Assembly: GCA_030645235.1 (NCBI GenBank)
Contig: JAUSMV010000030.1
Coordinates: 124,001-188,000, forward strand
Origin: Parvibaculum sp.
GTDB lineage: Bacteria > Pseudomonadota > Alphaproteobacteria > Parvibaculales > Parvibaculaceae
Length of the DNA stretch: 64,000 nt
Reading direction: 5' to 3'
The notes below the pieces were generated by a model. The model searched no databases, was not told the DNA's origin, and was given only the letters and a program-made list of their open reading frames with translations. Made by a program: the position numbers and the translations under genes. Shown piece after piece: positions 1 to 7,323 of the stretch (position 1 is the first letter of the stretch; every line of letters starts with the position of its first letter).

Positions 1-75
1 CGCAAAGAAAGTCAGCAACTTATGACTACGCTCGGCACCGCGTCTATCTTCATCGGCTGACGGCAAGATTGGCAT
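1..75 (-). CDS. Possible 5' end of an unidentified gene, cut by the window edge
   Basis: An ATG at 75 opens a frame with no stop down to base 1, reading MPILPSADEDRRGAERSHK and onward for 25 codons. A GGAG sequence lies a few bases upstream of the ATG and could be its ribosome binding site. The piece is too short to assign to a family, and a chance open frame of this length is easily possible. No homologue is recognised. Confidence 0.35.
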   Translation of the reverse strand, partial: MPILPSADEDRRGAERSHKLLTFFA

Positions 76-140
76 AGCACTCCCACTAAATCGTTGAAGC
101 TTAACCGATACAGAAGTCAAATTTTCGGGGGCGCTGCTGC

Positions 141-710
141 TTAGTTCACTTTCGTTTCCGCGACGCGACCGCGTTCGATGAGGGTCAGTTTTTTGCCATC
201 GGTTTCGAAGGTTGTCACTGAACAATTGTCGGGATGAAAAGAGAGAACACGGTCGTCATTTGTGGCAGCGCTTGTGGCGGCGTTGATGGCAACGAAATGG
301 CTGAAGATCACCGTGTCTTCCCTGAGTTCGACAAGCGCTTCGGCAACGCCGTTGCGCCATGCGGTGAGATCGAGATGACCCTGCGTTTTGATACCTTCGG
401 CCCAAGTGCCGGACATGAAGGTGCGGAGCCATGCACCGCGCGCTTTCAGGTCTTCGATGGGCGACGGAATTTCGCCGACGCGCGGGTCGATGCGGGCGGT
501 GGCACTCCATAGCTTTGCGAGCGGTTCACCTGTCTCGCGACACCGACGCAGAGGCGATGAGATAAGCGGGAGTTTGCGACCAACGCGCGTTTCTATTTCG
601 CGGGCGACGGCTTCTGATTGTGTGCGGCCTTTATCTGACAATCCCGGATCGGTGTCGGCATCCCAACCGGAAGCGGCTTCGCCGTGGCGGATCATGTAGA
701 GTTTAGGCAT
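141..710 (-). CDS. Histidine phosphatase family protein (phosphoglycerate mutase-like)
   Basis: A 189-residue soluble protein beginning MPKLYMIRHGEA. The RHGEA sequence near residues 8-12 is the phosphohistidine motif of the phosphoglycerate mutase-like phosphatases. A second conserved segment, SSPLRRCRETGEPL, carries the arginine expected in the phosphate pocket, and SHFVAIN near residue 140 supplies the second catalytic histidine. The frame stays open 25 codons upstream, but that stretch reads MAGLDPAI, the translation of the palindromic repeat at 758-790, so the ATG at 710 is preferred. The substrate cannot be inferred from the sequence; small broad-specificity members act on phosphosugars or phosphoproteins. 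Confidence 0.85.
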   Translation of the reverse strand: MPKLYMIRHGEAASGWDADTDPGLSDKGRTQSEAVAREIETRVGRKLPLISSPLRRCRETGEPLAKLWSATARIDPRVGEIPSPIEDLKARGAWLRTFMSGTWAEGIKTQGHLDLTAWRNGVAEALVELREDTVIFSHFVAINAATSAATNDDRVLSFHPDNCSVTTFETDGKKLTLIERGRVAETKVN

Positions 711-757
711 GGGACGTCTTTCTGACTGTATGAATTTTGATGAGACAGTTAGTAAGA

Positions 758-790
758 CGTAGATGGCCGGGTCAAGCCCGGCCACGACGA
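758..790. repeat. Type-1 palindromic repeat (GGCCGGG / CCCGGCC)
   Basis: The arms GGCCGGG (765-771) and CCCGGCC (777-783) are perfect complements around a TCAAG loop. Related copies, usually within a longer 'gtggatggccgggtcaag' context, lie near 12374, 18739, 51272, 53152, 53244 and 53590. Here it sits between the stop of the PagL-like gene and the phosphatase start and may also act as a transcript end. Confidence 0.8.
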
Positions 791-796
791 TTTGGA

Positions 797-1351
797 TTAA
801 AAACTGTAACCCAAGCGAACACCGACATTCGTCAGCCCTTCATTATAAGAACACAGAGACGCGTTCGACATGTGCTCGATAGTCGCCATGACCGCCACTT
901 CCTTGGTGAAGCGATAACCTATCGAGATGTTCTCGTGGAAATTGACGCGGCAACCGTAACGGTTTTCGTCGTTGTTGACGGAGGCACCGTCAAGACGTCC
1001 GTCATGGATGGCGCCGCCAAAGCCAAAATCAAAATAGACCGCGTCGGTCAAATTTACCGTCCAGTTAAGATCCGTATAGATCAGGCTGGTGCCGTGTTTG
1101 GAGATTGTGGTGCCGATCTGAGGGCGCGGCGAGGCGAGCCATGACAACCAATCGGGACTGTCGAATAAAACTTCGGCGTTGAAGTCCAACTCCGTATCTT
1201 CACGCGCGTGGGGCGCGGCAACCCTTAAACCGTGATAGTAGCCGCCTGCACGAATCTCCGTGGCATTGACGCTTGATGCGAGCATGGAAACGGCAGCAGC
1301 CGTCATCGCAAGGCCGGACAGGCCTCGTACATAGTTCATATGCATAGGCAT
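797..1351 (-). CDS. Acyloxyacyl hydrolase / lipid A 3-O-deacylase (PagL-like) outer membrane protein
   Basis: A 184-residue protein with an N-terminal signal peptide ending near VNA-TEI at residue 30, followed by alternating beta-strand-like sequence and a terminal aromatic residue (LGYSF), as in an outer membrane barrel. The C-terminal segment IEHMSNASLCSYNEG matches the PagL signature: His160 and Ser162 are the expected catalytic pair and Glu171 is a candidate third member. PagL enzymes remove the 3-O acyl chain of lipid A in the outer leaflet. The start could also be a methionine 3 or 5 codons downstream. Family assignment is good; activity on this organism's lipid A is inferred. Confidence 0.75.
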   Translation of the reverse strand: MPMHMNYVRGLSGLAMTAAAVSMLASSVNATEIRAGGYYHGLRVAAPHAREDTELDFNAEVLFDSPDWLSWLASPRPQIGTTISKHGTSLIYTDLNWTVNLTDAVYFDFGFGGAIHDGRLDGASVNNDENRYGCRVNFHENISIGYRFTKEVAVMATIEHMSNASLCSYNEGLTNVGVRLGYSF

Positions 1352-1430
1352 TCCCCTTCACTTGGTGCGCGCCCGGGCCTCCCCGCCCCCCTCAACGTAA
1401 CACGTTCAAAGGTCAGGTCAGTGAACAACG

Positions 1431-1470
1431 CTCCGTTAACGACATATCACAGATGTCGTTAGTGACGGAG
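1431..1470 (-). terminator. Strong stem-loop downstream of the thiolase-like gene
   Basis: CTCCGT plus TAACGACAT (1431-1445) pairs with ATGTCGTTA and ACGGAG (1453-1470), interrupted only by a three-base GTG bulge. It follows the stop of the thiolase-like gene at 1481 on the minus strand. There is no clear T-run, so it may be a transcript-stabilising hairpin rather than an intrinsic terminator. Confidence 0.5.
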
Positions 1471-1480
1471 AAATCTGTCC

Positions 1481-3034
1481 TCAATGTGGCGTGAATATGT
1501 TGACGTCTTTGCCCGGTTCGGCCGCAGGCGTCACTTCACCGACACGACCAAGCTGGTCATGCGTCATCATTTCGTCAAGCGTTGCCTTGTCGGAGGGCGT
1601 ATGCGCGACGAAGCGTGAACCGTCTTCGAGGCGACCGAATAGGATTGAAAATTCCGGACCTTCGCGACCGTTCACAACCGCGTAAGTCTCAATCTTCGCG
1701 CGGCCCTTGGGTTGTTCATTCACGACGGGGTGCTTTTCATTGTCCACAATTGCCTGATAGGACGAAGGTGCTTCGCGCTTCCACTTGCCCGCGACGGGAT
1801 CGGTCGAATAGATACCTAACCCATGCTTTGTCACGTACCAACCATTGGATGTGACGAGACCTTTGGAGCCGCGTTTGGCGCGGAGCTTTTCGATCATGGT
1901 CACGATGGAGAGCATGACATAGGCGTTACCGGCGCCACCGAAGTAAGGCAGGCCGCCTGTGACGGTCAGCGCGCGCGGATCGTTGGCGGGTATGCCCAAT
2001 GCATCGCGACCGATCTGCACGGCGGAGGGGAAGCAGGAATAGAGATCGAAATAGTCGATGTCTTTGATTGACCAGCCGGACATGCCGAACGCCTTCTCGC
2101 CCATCATTTTGATGGCGGGCGACGAGTAATAGTTCACGCGTTCGGTCGGGTACCAGATGTCATTGCAATCGGCGCAGCCGTGGAGATAAACCCATTTGTC
2201 TTCCGGCACGCCTAGCTCGCGCGCTTTGGCGACCGACATCATGATGACGGCACCGGCCTGATCGACCTGCATGACGGCATTCATATATTTCGTGTACGGA
2301 TAACCGACATAGCGATTGTTCTCGGAAGGCGTCGCGATTTCTTCCGGCGTGCGCGCGGTCGGGAACCAGCTTTGCGGATGCTTTGCGGCGATCTCTGTAA
2401 ACGGCGCCATGAGCTTGCCGATTTCGAGCTGATGCTGCGCGACGGTGAGGCCCTTTTGACCGCGAATGGCATTTTCAAAGAGCGGGTAGATGTTCACCGG
2501 ATATTGCAGCTTATGCGCTTTTTCAACTTCGGTGACGCCTTCGCGCTCATAGCCGATGTTGATGCGCTCACCGCCCGGCTCATCATGCCATGGCAGCATC
2601 TTGCCCTGCCCCAGCGCCTTCATCATCGTGGCGAAGGCTTCGGCACCGGCGACGAGCGCGATGTCGGTCTCGCCGTTCGCGATCAATTCGGCGGTGTGGT
2701 TCACCAGCATTTGCGGCGTGTTGCCGCCGGTAGGTCCGTAGCAATTTTTGGATGCGTTGGCACCGAGCATGTTGCCCAATGATTTCGGCGCATTGTCATA
2801 ACGACCGAAGGGGAGACGGCGTGAATCCGGGCTGTCGGTGATGAAGCGGACAACGGTGATGTTGTCAACGAGCGGCCAGAGTTTGTCGCCGAGACCTGTA
2901 TCCGCTGCGGCGAGGCGGGCGGCATCTTCGAGAAGGTGGAGCGGCGATTTTGCCTTCTCGACATCCTTCTCTTTTTGCACGAGCTGGCCGACACCGACAA
3001 GGACGGGGGTGCGATTTTCGGGTGTGACGGCCAT
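1481..3034 (-). CDS. Acetyl-CoA acetyltransferase-like protein (thiolase / SCP-x type)
   Basis: A 517-residue cytoplasmic protein starting MAVTPENRTPVLVGVGQ behind a GGAG ribosome binding site. It is longer than classical thiolases (about 390-410 residues) and carries the extra C-terminal domain of the SCP-x-like acetyl-CoA acetyltransferase family (NGWYVTKHGLGIYS onward). The middle segment YFDLYSCFPSAVQIGRDALG and the glycine-rich GGLPYFGGAGNAY belong to the thiolase fold. Such proteins take part in side-chain or sterol and fatty acyl-CoA degradation, but the exact substrate is unknown. It stands alone, with repeats on its upstream side. Confidence 0.8.
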   Translation of the reverse strand: MAVTPENRTPVLVGVGQLVQKEKDVEKAKSPLHLLEDAARLAAADTGLGDKLWPLVDNITVVRFITDSPDSRRLPFGRYDNAPKSLGNMLGANASKNCYGPTGGNTPQMLVNHTAELIANGETDIALVAGAEAFATMMKALGQGKMLPWHDEPGGERINIGYEREGVTEVEKAHKLQYPVNIYPLFENAIRGQKGLTVAQHQLEIGKLMAPFTEIAAKHPQSWFPTARTPEEIATPSENNRYVGYPYTKYMNAVMQVDQAGAVIMMSVAKARELGVPEDKWVYLHGCADCNDIWYPTERVNYYSSPAIKMMGEKAFGMSGWSIKDIDYFDLYSCFPSAVQIGRDALGIPANDPRALTVTGGLPYFGGAGNAYVMLSIVTMIEKLRAKRGSKGLVTSNGWYVTKHGLGIYSTDPVAGKWKREAPSSYQAIVDNEKHPVVNEQPKGRAKIETYAVVNGREGPEFSILFGRLEDGSRFVAHTPSDKATLDEMMTHDQLGRVGEVTPAAEPGKDVNIFTPH

Positions 3035-3151
3035 GATGTTTCTCCCAGTTGCCGGTTCTTGTTGGCGGGAGAATACGTCTTAGCAGAGGGATGTCCAGTC
3101 GGGGATTGGTTGACGTCGGGGAAGGCGCGAAACACTCGAAACAGTCAACAA

Positions 3152-3290
3152 TTCTTGCAAGAGATCGAGTGTTTCCATGCAGAGATCGTTAGTCAGTTCG
3201 TCGAGTGTGTTGGCGGCGCGCGCAAACGGCAATCCCCGGCTGAGGATAGGGGTCTAGGGTGAGTGAAAATTAAGTTATGCGCGGGGTTGC
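3152..3290 (-). repeat. Dispersed 'METLDLLQE' repeat, copy A
   Basis: The first 61 bases (3152-3212) match 26836-26896 with a single mismatch. Similarity continues in patches: aatcctcaggtggggatag-like at 3231-3249 and a gaaaattaagtt-like block near 3265. Read on the minus strand, the core encodes GLPFARAANTLDELTND followed by LCMETLDLLQELL. Shorter relatives lie near 18923 (opposite orientation) and 47430. No terminal inverted repeats or target duplications are obvious. Confidence 0.75.
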
Positions 3291-3347
3291 GGGGTTAAAG
3301 AGAAAAAATCAGACAAAGAAATCCCCGCTGTTGAGGAAGCCCCTCAC

Positions 3348-3423
3348 CCGTCGGCGGGACATTGGTCCACCGGACCAATGTCTATTCCGCCTCCGCCTCT
3401 CCCGCAAGCGGGAGAGGACTAGG
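3348..3423. repeat. Type-2 composite palindromic repeat with hairpin cassette alpha
   Basis: An outer CT-rich element (CCCTCACCC ... CCTCTCCCGCAAGCGGGAGAGG) encloses a perfect inner hairpin: arms GACATTGGTCC (3358-3368) and GGACCAATGTC (3372-3382) around ACC. It lies directly after the asd stop codon, where the distal GGGAGAGG palindrome could end the transcript. Two other cassette-alpha copies occur near 6596 and 53496. Confidence 0.85.
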
Positions 3424-3433
3424 AAGGAAGGGT

Positions 3434-4483
3434 TCAGGCTAAGGCCGGAACTTTGACGAGGCGTTCGGCGATCTGAACGGCGTTGAGGGCGGCGCCCTTC
3501 AGGAGCTGGTCGCCGGCTGTGAAGAGTGTGACCGAGCGGCCTGACGGGTCGGAGAGGTCCTGACGGATGCGGCCCACCAGAATGTCGTCCTGACCGGAGG
3601 CGTCTTTCGGCATCGGGAAATAATTGTTTTCCCAATCATCGACGAGGCGGACGCCCGGAGCGGTCTTCATCATGTCGCGGACGTCGGCGGCGCTGATCGG
3701 ATTTTCACATTCAAATGTGAGCGCCACGGAATGGGCGCGCAGCACGGGGACGCGGACGCAGGTGGCGGAGACGGCGATACGGTCGTCACCGAAAATCTTT
3801 TTCGTCTCCGCGATCACCTTCATCTCTTCGTCATTATAGCCTGTCGCCGGATCGATCCTGGTGTTGTGACTAAAGAGGTTGAAGGCATAAGGGTGCGGCA
3901 GAACCGTGTTCTGATACTCGCGGCCGTCGAGATAGGCGCGTGTGGATTCTGACAGTTCTTCCATCGCAGCGGCACCGGCACCGGACGCGGCCTGATAGGT
4001 CGAGACGATCAGGCGCTTAATGCGGTTCTTCTGATGCACCGGCCAGAGCGGCGTGATCGAAATGATGGCGGCGCAATTGGGGTTGGCGATGATGCCCTTG
4101 TGGTTGGCGATTTCGCCTGCGTTAATTTCCGGTACGACGAGCGGCACGTTGGGGTCCATGCGGAAGGCGGACGAATTGTCCACCACGATGCCGCCGTCGC
4201 GCACGACGATGGGCGCATATTCGCGCGACACGGCACCGGACGCCGAGAAAAGCGCGATGTCCACATCCTTGAAGCTCTGGTCTGAGAGCGGCTGGACGGT
4301 GAGTTCCTCATTTTTGAACTTCATCTTGCGACCGGCGGAGCGCGGCGAGGCAAGGAGCTTCAAACGCGACAAGGGGAAGTTGCGTTGCTCAAGGCAATGG
4401 ATCATCTCGACGCCGACGGCTCCGGTGGCGCCGACGATTGCGACGACGGGGAGATGGGCGGCGTTCTGATTTGCATTTGTCAT
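3434..4483 (-). CDS. asd: Aspartate-semialdehyde dehydrogenase
   Basis: A 349-residue enzyme that reduces aspartyl phosphate to aspartate semialdehyde with NADPH, feeding lysine, threonine, methionine and diaminopimelate synthesis. The N-terminal GATGAVG near residues 18-24 is the NADP-binding loop, and ANPNCAAI places the catalytic cysteine at residue 137. The family substrate-binding segments (FNLFSHNT, RVPVLRAHS) are present and the length is typical. It appears monocistronic: a hairpin at 4542-4567 separates it from cbpM, and a palindromic repeat follows its stop. Confidence 0.95.
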   Translation of the reverse strand: MTNANQNAAHLPVVAIVGATGAVGVEMIHCLEQRNFPLSRLKLLASPRSAGRKMKFKNEELTVQPLSDQSFKDVDIALFSASGAVSREYAPIVVRDGGIVVDNSSAFRMDPNVPLVVPEINAGEIANHKGIIANPNCAAIISITPLWPVHQKNRIKRLIVSTYQAASGAGAAAMEELSESTRAYLDGREYQNTVLPHPYAFNLFSHNTRIDPATGYNDEEMKVIAETKKIFGDDRIAVSATCVRVPVLRAHSVALTFECENPISAADVRDMMKTAPGVRLVDDWENNYFPMPKDASGQDDILVGRIRQDLSDPSGRSVTLFTAGDQLLKGAALNAVQIAERLVKVPALA

Positions 4484-4541
4484 GGTCTTCTCTTTCGTCT
4501 CTCATTCGGCCTTCGCAAAACGGGCGGGCCAGAATAGCGAA

Positions 4542-4567
4542 AGGCCCCGTCCGGTTTGGCGGGGCCT
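4542..4567 (-). terminator. GC hairpin between cbpM and asd
   Basis: AGGCCCCG (4542-4549) and CGGGGCCT (4560-4567) are perfect complements around a ten-base loop. On the minus strand it follows the cbpA-cbpM unit and is trailed by only three T residues, so it could be a weak terminator or a leader hairpin of asd. Confidence 0.4.
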
Positions 4568-4737
4568 GTCAAAGTTCGCTGTGCTGATGTCAGTTCAGAC
4601 GCAAGCCTTCGACGCCCCGTAAGGAGTCGCGGTGGTTTTGCATTTTTTCGACATCTGGTTCATGGGGCGGGAACATATAGGAGGGTTTTGGGGGTGTAAA
4701 GGCGATGGATTGCCGCGGGTTCTGAGCCTGCGGCTTC

Positions 4738-4790
4738 CCCCCTCCCTACCCTCCCCCTCAAGGGGGGAGGAGAAGAAAGAGGAGGGAGAG
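4738..4790. repeat. Type-2 palindromic repeat without inner cassette
   Basis: The palindrome CTCCCCCTCAAGGGGGGAG (near 4750-4768) follows a CCTCCCTACC block, with no inner hairpin between them. The AAGAAAGAGGAGGGAG tail runs up to the stop of cbpM. The same palindrome recurs near 53440 and 53806. Confidence 0.75.
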
Positions 4791-4793
4791 GAC

Positions 4794-5123
4794 TTAGTGA
4801 TGGTCGTTTCGGATGATCGCCAAAATCTGGTCGCGGAGTTCGGGCGGGTGGTCTTCGATGGCGGTGCTGACGGCGCTCAGTTTGCGGCGGAGATCGTAAA
4901 GCTGGTCGAGCAGCGAGAGCATCATCGGCAATGTGTCTTCCGGCACGTCGAGATTGCGGCGGAGGTCGTAGATCAACCGGACGCGGGCGATGTCGATGTC
5001 GTGGAAGGTCCAGACATCAGGATTATCATGCTGCGGGCGGACCCAGCGATGTTCGATCCATGTTGTGAGTTCGATCACATCAAGGTCAGGGAACAAGGCG
5101 GTGATGGCTTCGAGCTTCATCAT
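4794..5123 (-). CDS. cbpM: Chaperone modulator CbpM (MerR-like)
   Basis: A 109-residue protein resembling CbpM, the small modulator that binds the J-domain of CbpA and limits its co-chaperone activity. The segment VIELTTWIEHRWVRP and the following IDIARVRLIYDLRRNL look like the MerR-type helical fold, and the C-terminal half is helical (LLDQLYDLRRKLSAV). Its ATG overlaps the TGA of cbpA in an ATGA arrangement, so the two are translationally coupled, as expected for an inhibitor-partner pair. The name rests on family resemblance plus position. Confidence 0.8.
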   Translation of the reverse strand: MMKLEAITALFPDLDVIELTTWIEHRWVRPQHDNPDVWTFHDIDIARVRLIYDLRRNLDVPEDTLPMMLSLLDQLYDLRRKLSAVSTAIEDHPPELRDQILAIIRNDHH

Positions 5124-6028
5124 TTGCCTCCCATATGTTTGCGCGGATCAAAGGCGTGGTGCGGTGTCCAGTTTTTCAGAAACTCTGTGAGTTCCGCTTC
5201 ATTGTCGGTCGGCAGCATGACTTTCAGTTCCACGAATTGATTGCCGCCTTTGATGCCGCGCCCTTTGAGGCGGAGCTTTGTGCCCGAGGTTGAATTGGCG
5301 GGGATGGTCAGATGCACGGGACCGCTGATGGTCGGCACTTCGACTTTGGCACCCAGCACCGCTTCCTTGAGCGTCACGGGCAATTCCAAATGGATGTCTT
5401 TGCCGTCGCGGCGGAAGAAGGCGTGCGGCTCCACCGAGACTTCGATGAGTGCGTCGCCTGCCCCGCCTTTGCCATGGCCCGGCATGCCTTTACCTGCGAG
5501 GCGGAGAACCTGACCGCTCTGGAGACCGGCGGGAATATTGACATCGAGCGACTGGCCGTCCGGCAATGTGAGGCGGCGCTTGGCGCCGAGGGCGGCGTCG
5601 AGGAAGCTGACGCTCAGGGCGTAACGTGCGTCAGCGCCATGCGCATCGAAGCTGCCGCCCGCACCCGCCGCCCCGCGCTGGCGGAAGACCTGTTCAAAAA
5701 TACTGCTGAAATCGTCGGGATCAAACTGCGCACCCGCATTATACTTCTGGCCGCCCGGTGCGTCGCCGAAATCACGATAGAACGGACGTTCAGGCGGACG
5801 CTCGGCCCCTGAAGCGTCAATCTCGCCGCGATCAAAGCGTGCGCGCTTTTCCGGATCGGACAGAAGATCATTGGCGGCTGAGACCGCCTTGAAACGATCT
5901 TCGGCCTCTTTCTTGCCGGGGTTCAGATCGGGGTGATGCAATTTTGCGAGTTTGCGATAGGCGGAGCGGATTTCTTCCGCTGTCGCATCGCGCTTGACGC
6001 CTAATATATCGTAAGGATCATCCATCAA
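5120..6028 (-). CDS. cbpA: DnaJ-family co-chaperone CbpA-like (curved-DNA-binding protein type)
   Basis: A 302-residue J-domain protein. Residues 5-70 form the J domain with the HPD motif at about 32-34, needed to stimulate DnaK ATPase. There is no zinc-finger domain. The C-terminal part (RRLTLPDGQSLDVNIPAG and HLELPVTLKEAVLGAKVEVPT) is the double beta-barrel substrate-binding region of DnaJ/CbpA proteins. Length matches CbpA rather than full DnaJ. The start may be the first or second of two consecutive methionines. It is cotranscribed with cbpM. Confidence 0.9.
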   Translation of the reverse strand: MMDDPYDILGVKRDATAEEIRSAYRKLAKLHHPDLNPGKKEAEDRFKAVSAANDLLSDPEKRARFDRGEIDASGAERPPERPFYRDFGDAPGGQKYNAGAQFDPDDFSSIFEQVFRQRGAAGAGGSFDAHGADARYALSVSFLDAALGAKRRLTLPDGQSLDVNIPAGLQSGQVLRLAGKGMPGHGKGGAGDALIEVSVEPHAFFRRDGKDIHLELPVTLKEAVLGAKVEVPTISGPVHLTIPANSTSGTKLRLKGRGIKGGNQFVELKVMLPTDNEAELTEFLKNWTPHHAFDPRKHMGGK

Positions 6029-6138
6029 CGGAGCCTAGCACATGTGAGTTATCTTGCCTCGACAACAATATAGGGGCAGGCTTGATGTCAGGGACAGAGG
6101 AATAAGAAAATGAAAACCTTCCTTTTTGATTGCGCGCA

Positions 6139-6549
6139 ATGACATCTCACATTCATTCAGAACCGATCCTGCAATCGCTTGAACTCGTGGCCGAACGGGT
6201 CGGTGATCCGACGCCTCTCGTTTATGCCGAACTCTTCCGGCAGCAGCCGGAGATGGAGGCGATGTTTGTCAATGACAGGGATGGCGCGGTGCGCGGGCAT
6301 ATGCTGTCGGAAGCTCTCGACGGGATCTTGGATTTTGTGGATGAGCGGAAATATGCCGACAACATGATCCGCGCCGAGATTGTGAACCATGAGAATCTGG
6401 GCGTGCCGCCGGATGTGTTTGCGGCCTTCTTCGCGGTGATACGGGATGCGTTTCGGGATGCGCTGGGACGTGAGTGGACGAAGGAGATGGAGGAGGCGTG
6501 GAAAGAACTTCTCGTTGCACTTTCGGAGACTTTGCCTGCACACGCTTGA
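6139..6549 (+). CDS. Globin-like heme protein
   Basis: A 136-residue protein with the spacing of single-domain bacterial globins: a VGDPTPLVYAELFRQQPEM segment, a FVDERKYADNM helix, then VNHENLGVPPDVFAAFF and WTKEMEEAWKELL. The histidine of NHENLGV falls where the proximal heme ligand (F8) sits in the family. A TTG three codons upstream could also start it, but the ATG at 6139 is more natural. Such proteins bind oxygen or nitric oxide, or act as sensors; no partner domain is present. It is followed by a gene-free stretch made up entirely of a composite repeat. Confidence 0.65.
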   Translation: MTSHIHSEPILQSLELVAERVGDPTPLVYAELFRQQPEMEAMFVNDRDGAVRGHMLSEALDGILDFVDERKYADNMIRAEIVNHENLGVPPDVFAAFFAVIRDAFRDALGREWTKEMEEAWKELLVALSETLPAHA

Positions 6550-6553
6550 GCCA

Positions 6554-6660
6554 GCCCCCCACCCAAAAATCTAAGTAGATTTTTGGCTCCGGCGGGAAAT
6601 TGGTCCACCGGACCAATTTCTATTCCGCCTACGACCCCTCAAGGGGGAGGTAGAGAACTA
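6554..6660. repeat. Type-2 composite repeat carrying two hairpin cassettes (beta then alpha)
   Basis: This fills the gap between the globin stop and the GNAT start. CCAAAAATCTA (6563-6573) pairs with TAGATTTTTGG (6576-6586), cassette beta. GAAATTGGTCC (6596-6606) pairs with GGACCAATTTC (6610-6620), cassette alpha. The distal CCCCTCAAGGGGG palindrome follows, and its GGGGGAGG end is the only Shine-Dalgarno-like sequence before the GNAT gene. Confidence 0.85.
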
Positions 6661-6662
6661 GA

Positions 6663-7274
6663 ATGATGGAAATTAGAAACGTCACCAACGATGATCTTAA
6701 TGCGCTTTACGATATTGCCCTGAAGACGGGGGATGCGGGGCAGGACGCAACGCATCTGCACAAAGACCCGAAACTGATCGGGCATATTTATGCGGCTCCT
6801 TACGCGATCTTTGAGCCGGAGTCGGGTTTTGTCGTTGAGGATGACGAAGGCGTCGCGGGGTATATTGTCGGCACGCATAATACGCTTGCCTTTGATGACC
6901 TTCTCGAAAACGAATGGTGGCCGCTCTTACGCAAGAATTATGCGGACCCGTCCGACATTCCGTTTGATGAATGGAGCGCGGATCAGCTGCGCGCGTTTCT
7001 GATCCATCATCCTTTCAAAGTGCCGCAGCGGATTGTGGACACCTACCCTTCTCATCTGCATATCAATCTGTTGCCGCGCCTGCAGGGCAAGGGCGTCGGT
7101 GTGCAGTTGATTGACCGCTGGTTGCAGGCGATGGACATGGCGGGATCGCGCGGCGTGCATCTGGGTGTCAGCCCCAGCAATGAGCGGGCGCTTTATTTTT
7201 ACCGCAATTACGGGTTTAAAGAACAGCCGATGGGGAAGAACGCACAGACGATCTGGTTCACGATGGTTTTGTAA
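6663..7274 (+). CDS. GNAT family N-acetyltransferase
   Basis: A 203-residue acetyltransferase. The acetyl-CoA-binding loop is visible as LQGKGVGVQLIDRWL (about residues 140-154), followed by the SNERALYFYRNYGFKE segment that closes the GNAT fold. The long insertion before the loop (about residues 60-130, WWPLLRKNYADPSDIPF) is a feature of some GNATs related to O-GlcNAcase-type acetyltransferases. The substrate is unknown. Two consecutive ATG codons are possible starts, and the only upstream GGAGG is donated by the neighbouring repeat. Confidence 0.85.
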   Translation: MMEIRNVTNDDLNALYDIALKTGDAGQDATHLHKDPKLIGHIYAAPYAIFEPESGFVVEDDEGVAGYIVGTHNTLAFDDLLENEWWPLLRKNYADPSDIPFDEWSADQLRAFLIHHPFKVPQRIVDTYPSHLHINLLPRLQGKGVGVQLIDRWLQAMDMAGSRGVHLGVSPSNERALYFYRNYGFKEQPMGKNAQTIWFTMVL

Positions 7275-7323
7275 GTTTGGGATTCTTTAAGTTTGGGGCT
7301 CTTAAATAATAGCGGGGGGTATT

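Noticed and set aside
711-785. N-terminal extension of the histidine phosphatase (MAGLDPAI...)
   Set aside because: These residues are the translation of a palindromic repeat, and the family start MPKLYMIRHGE follows.
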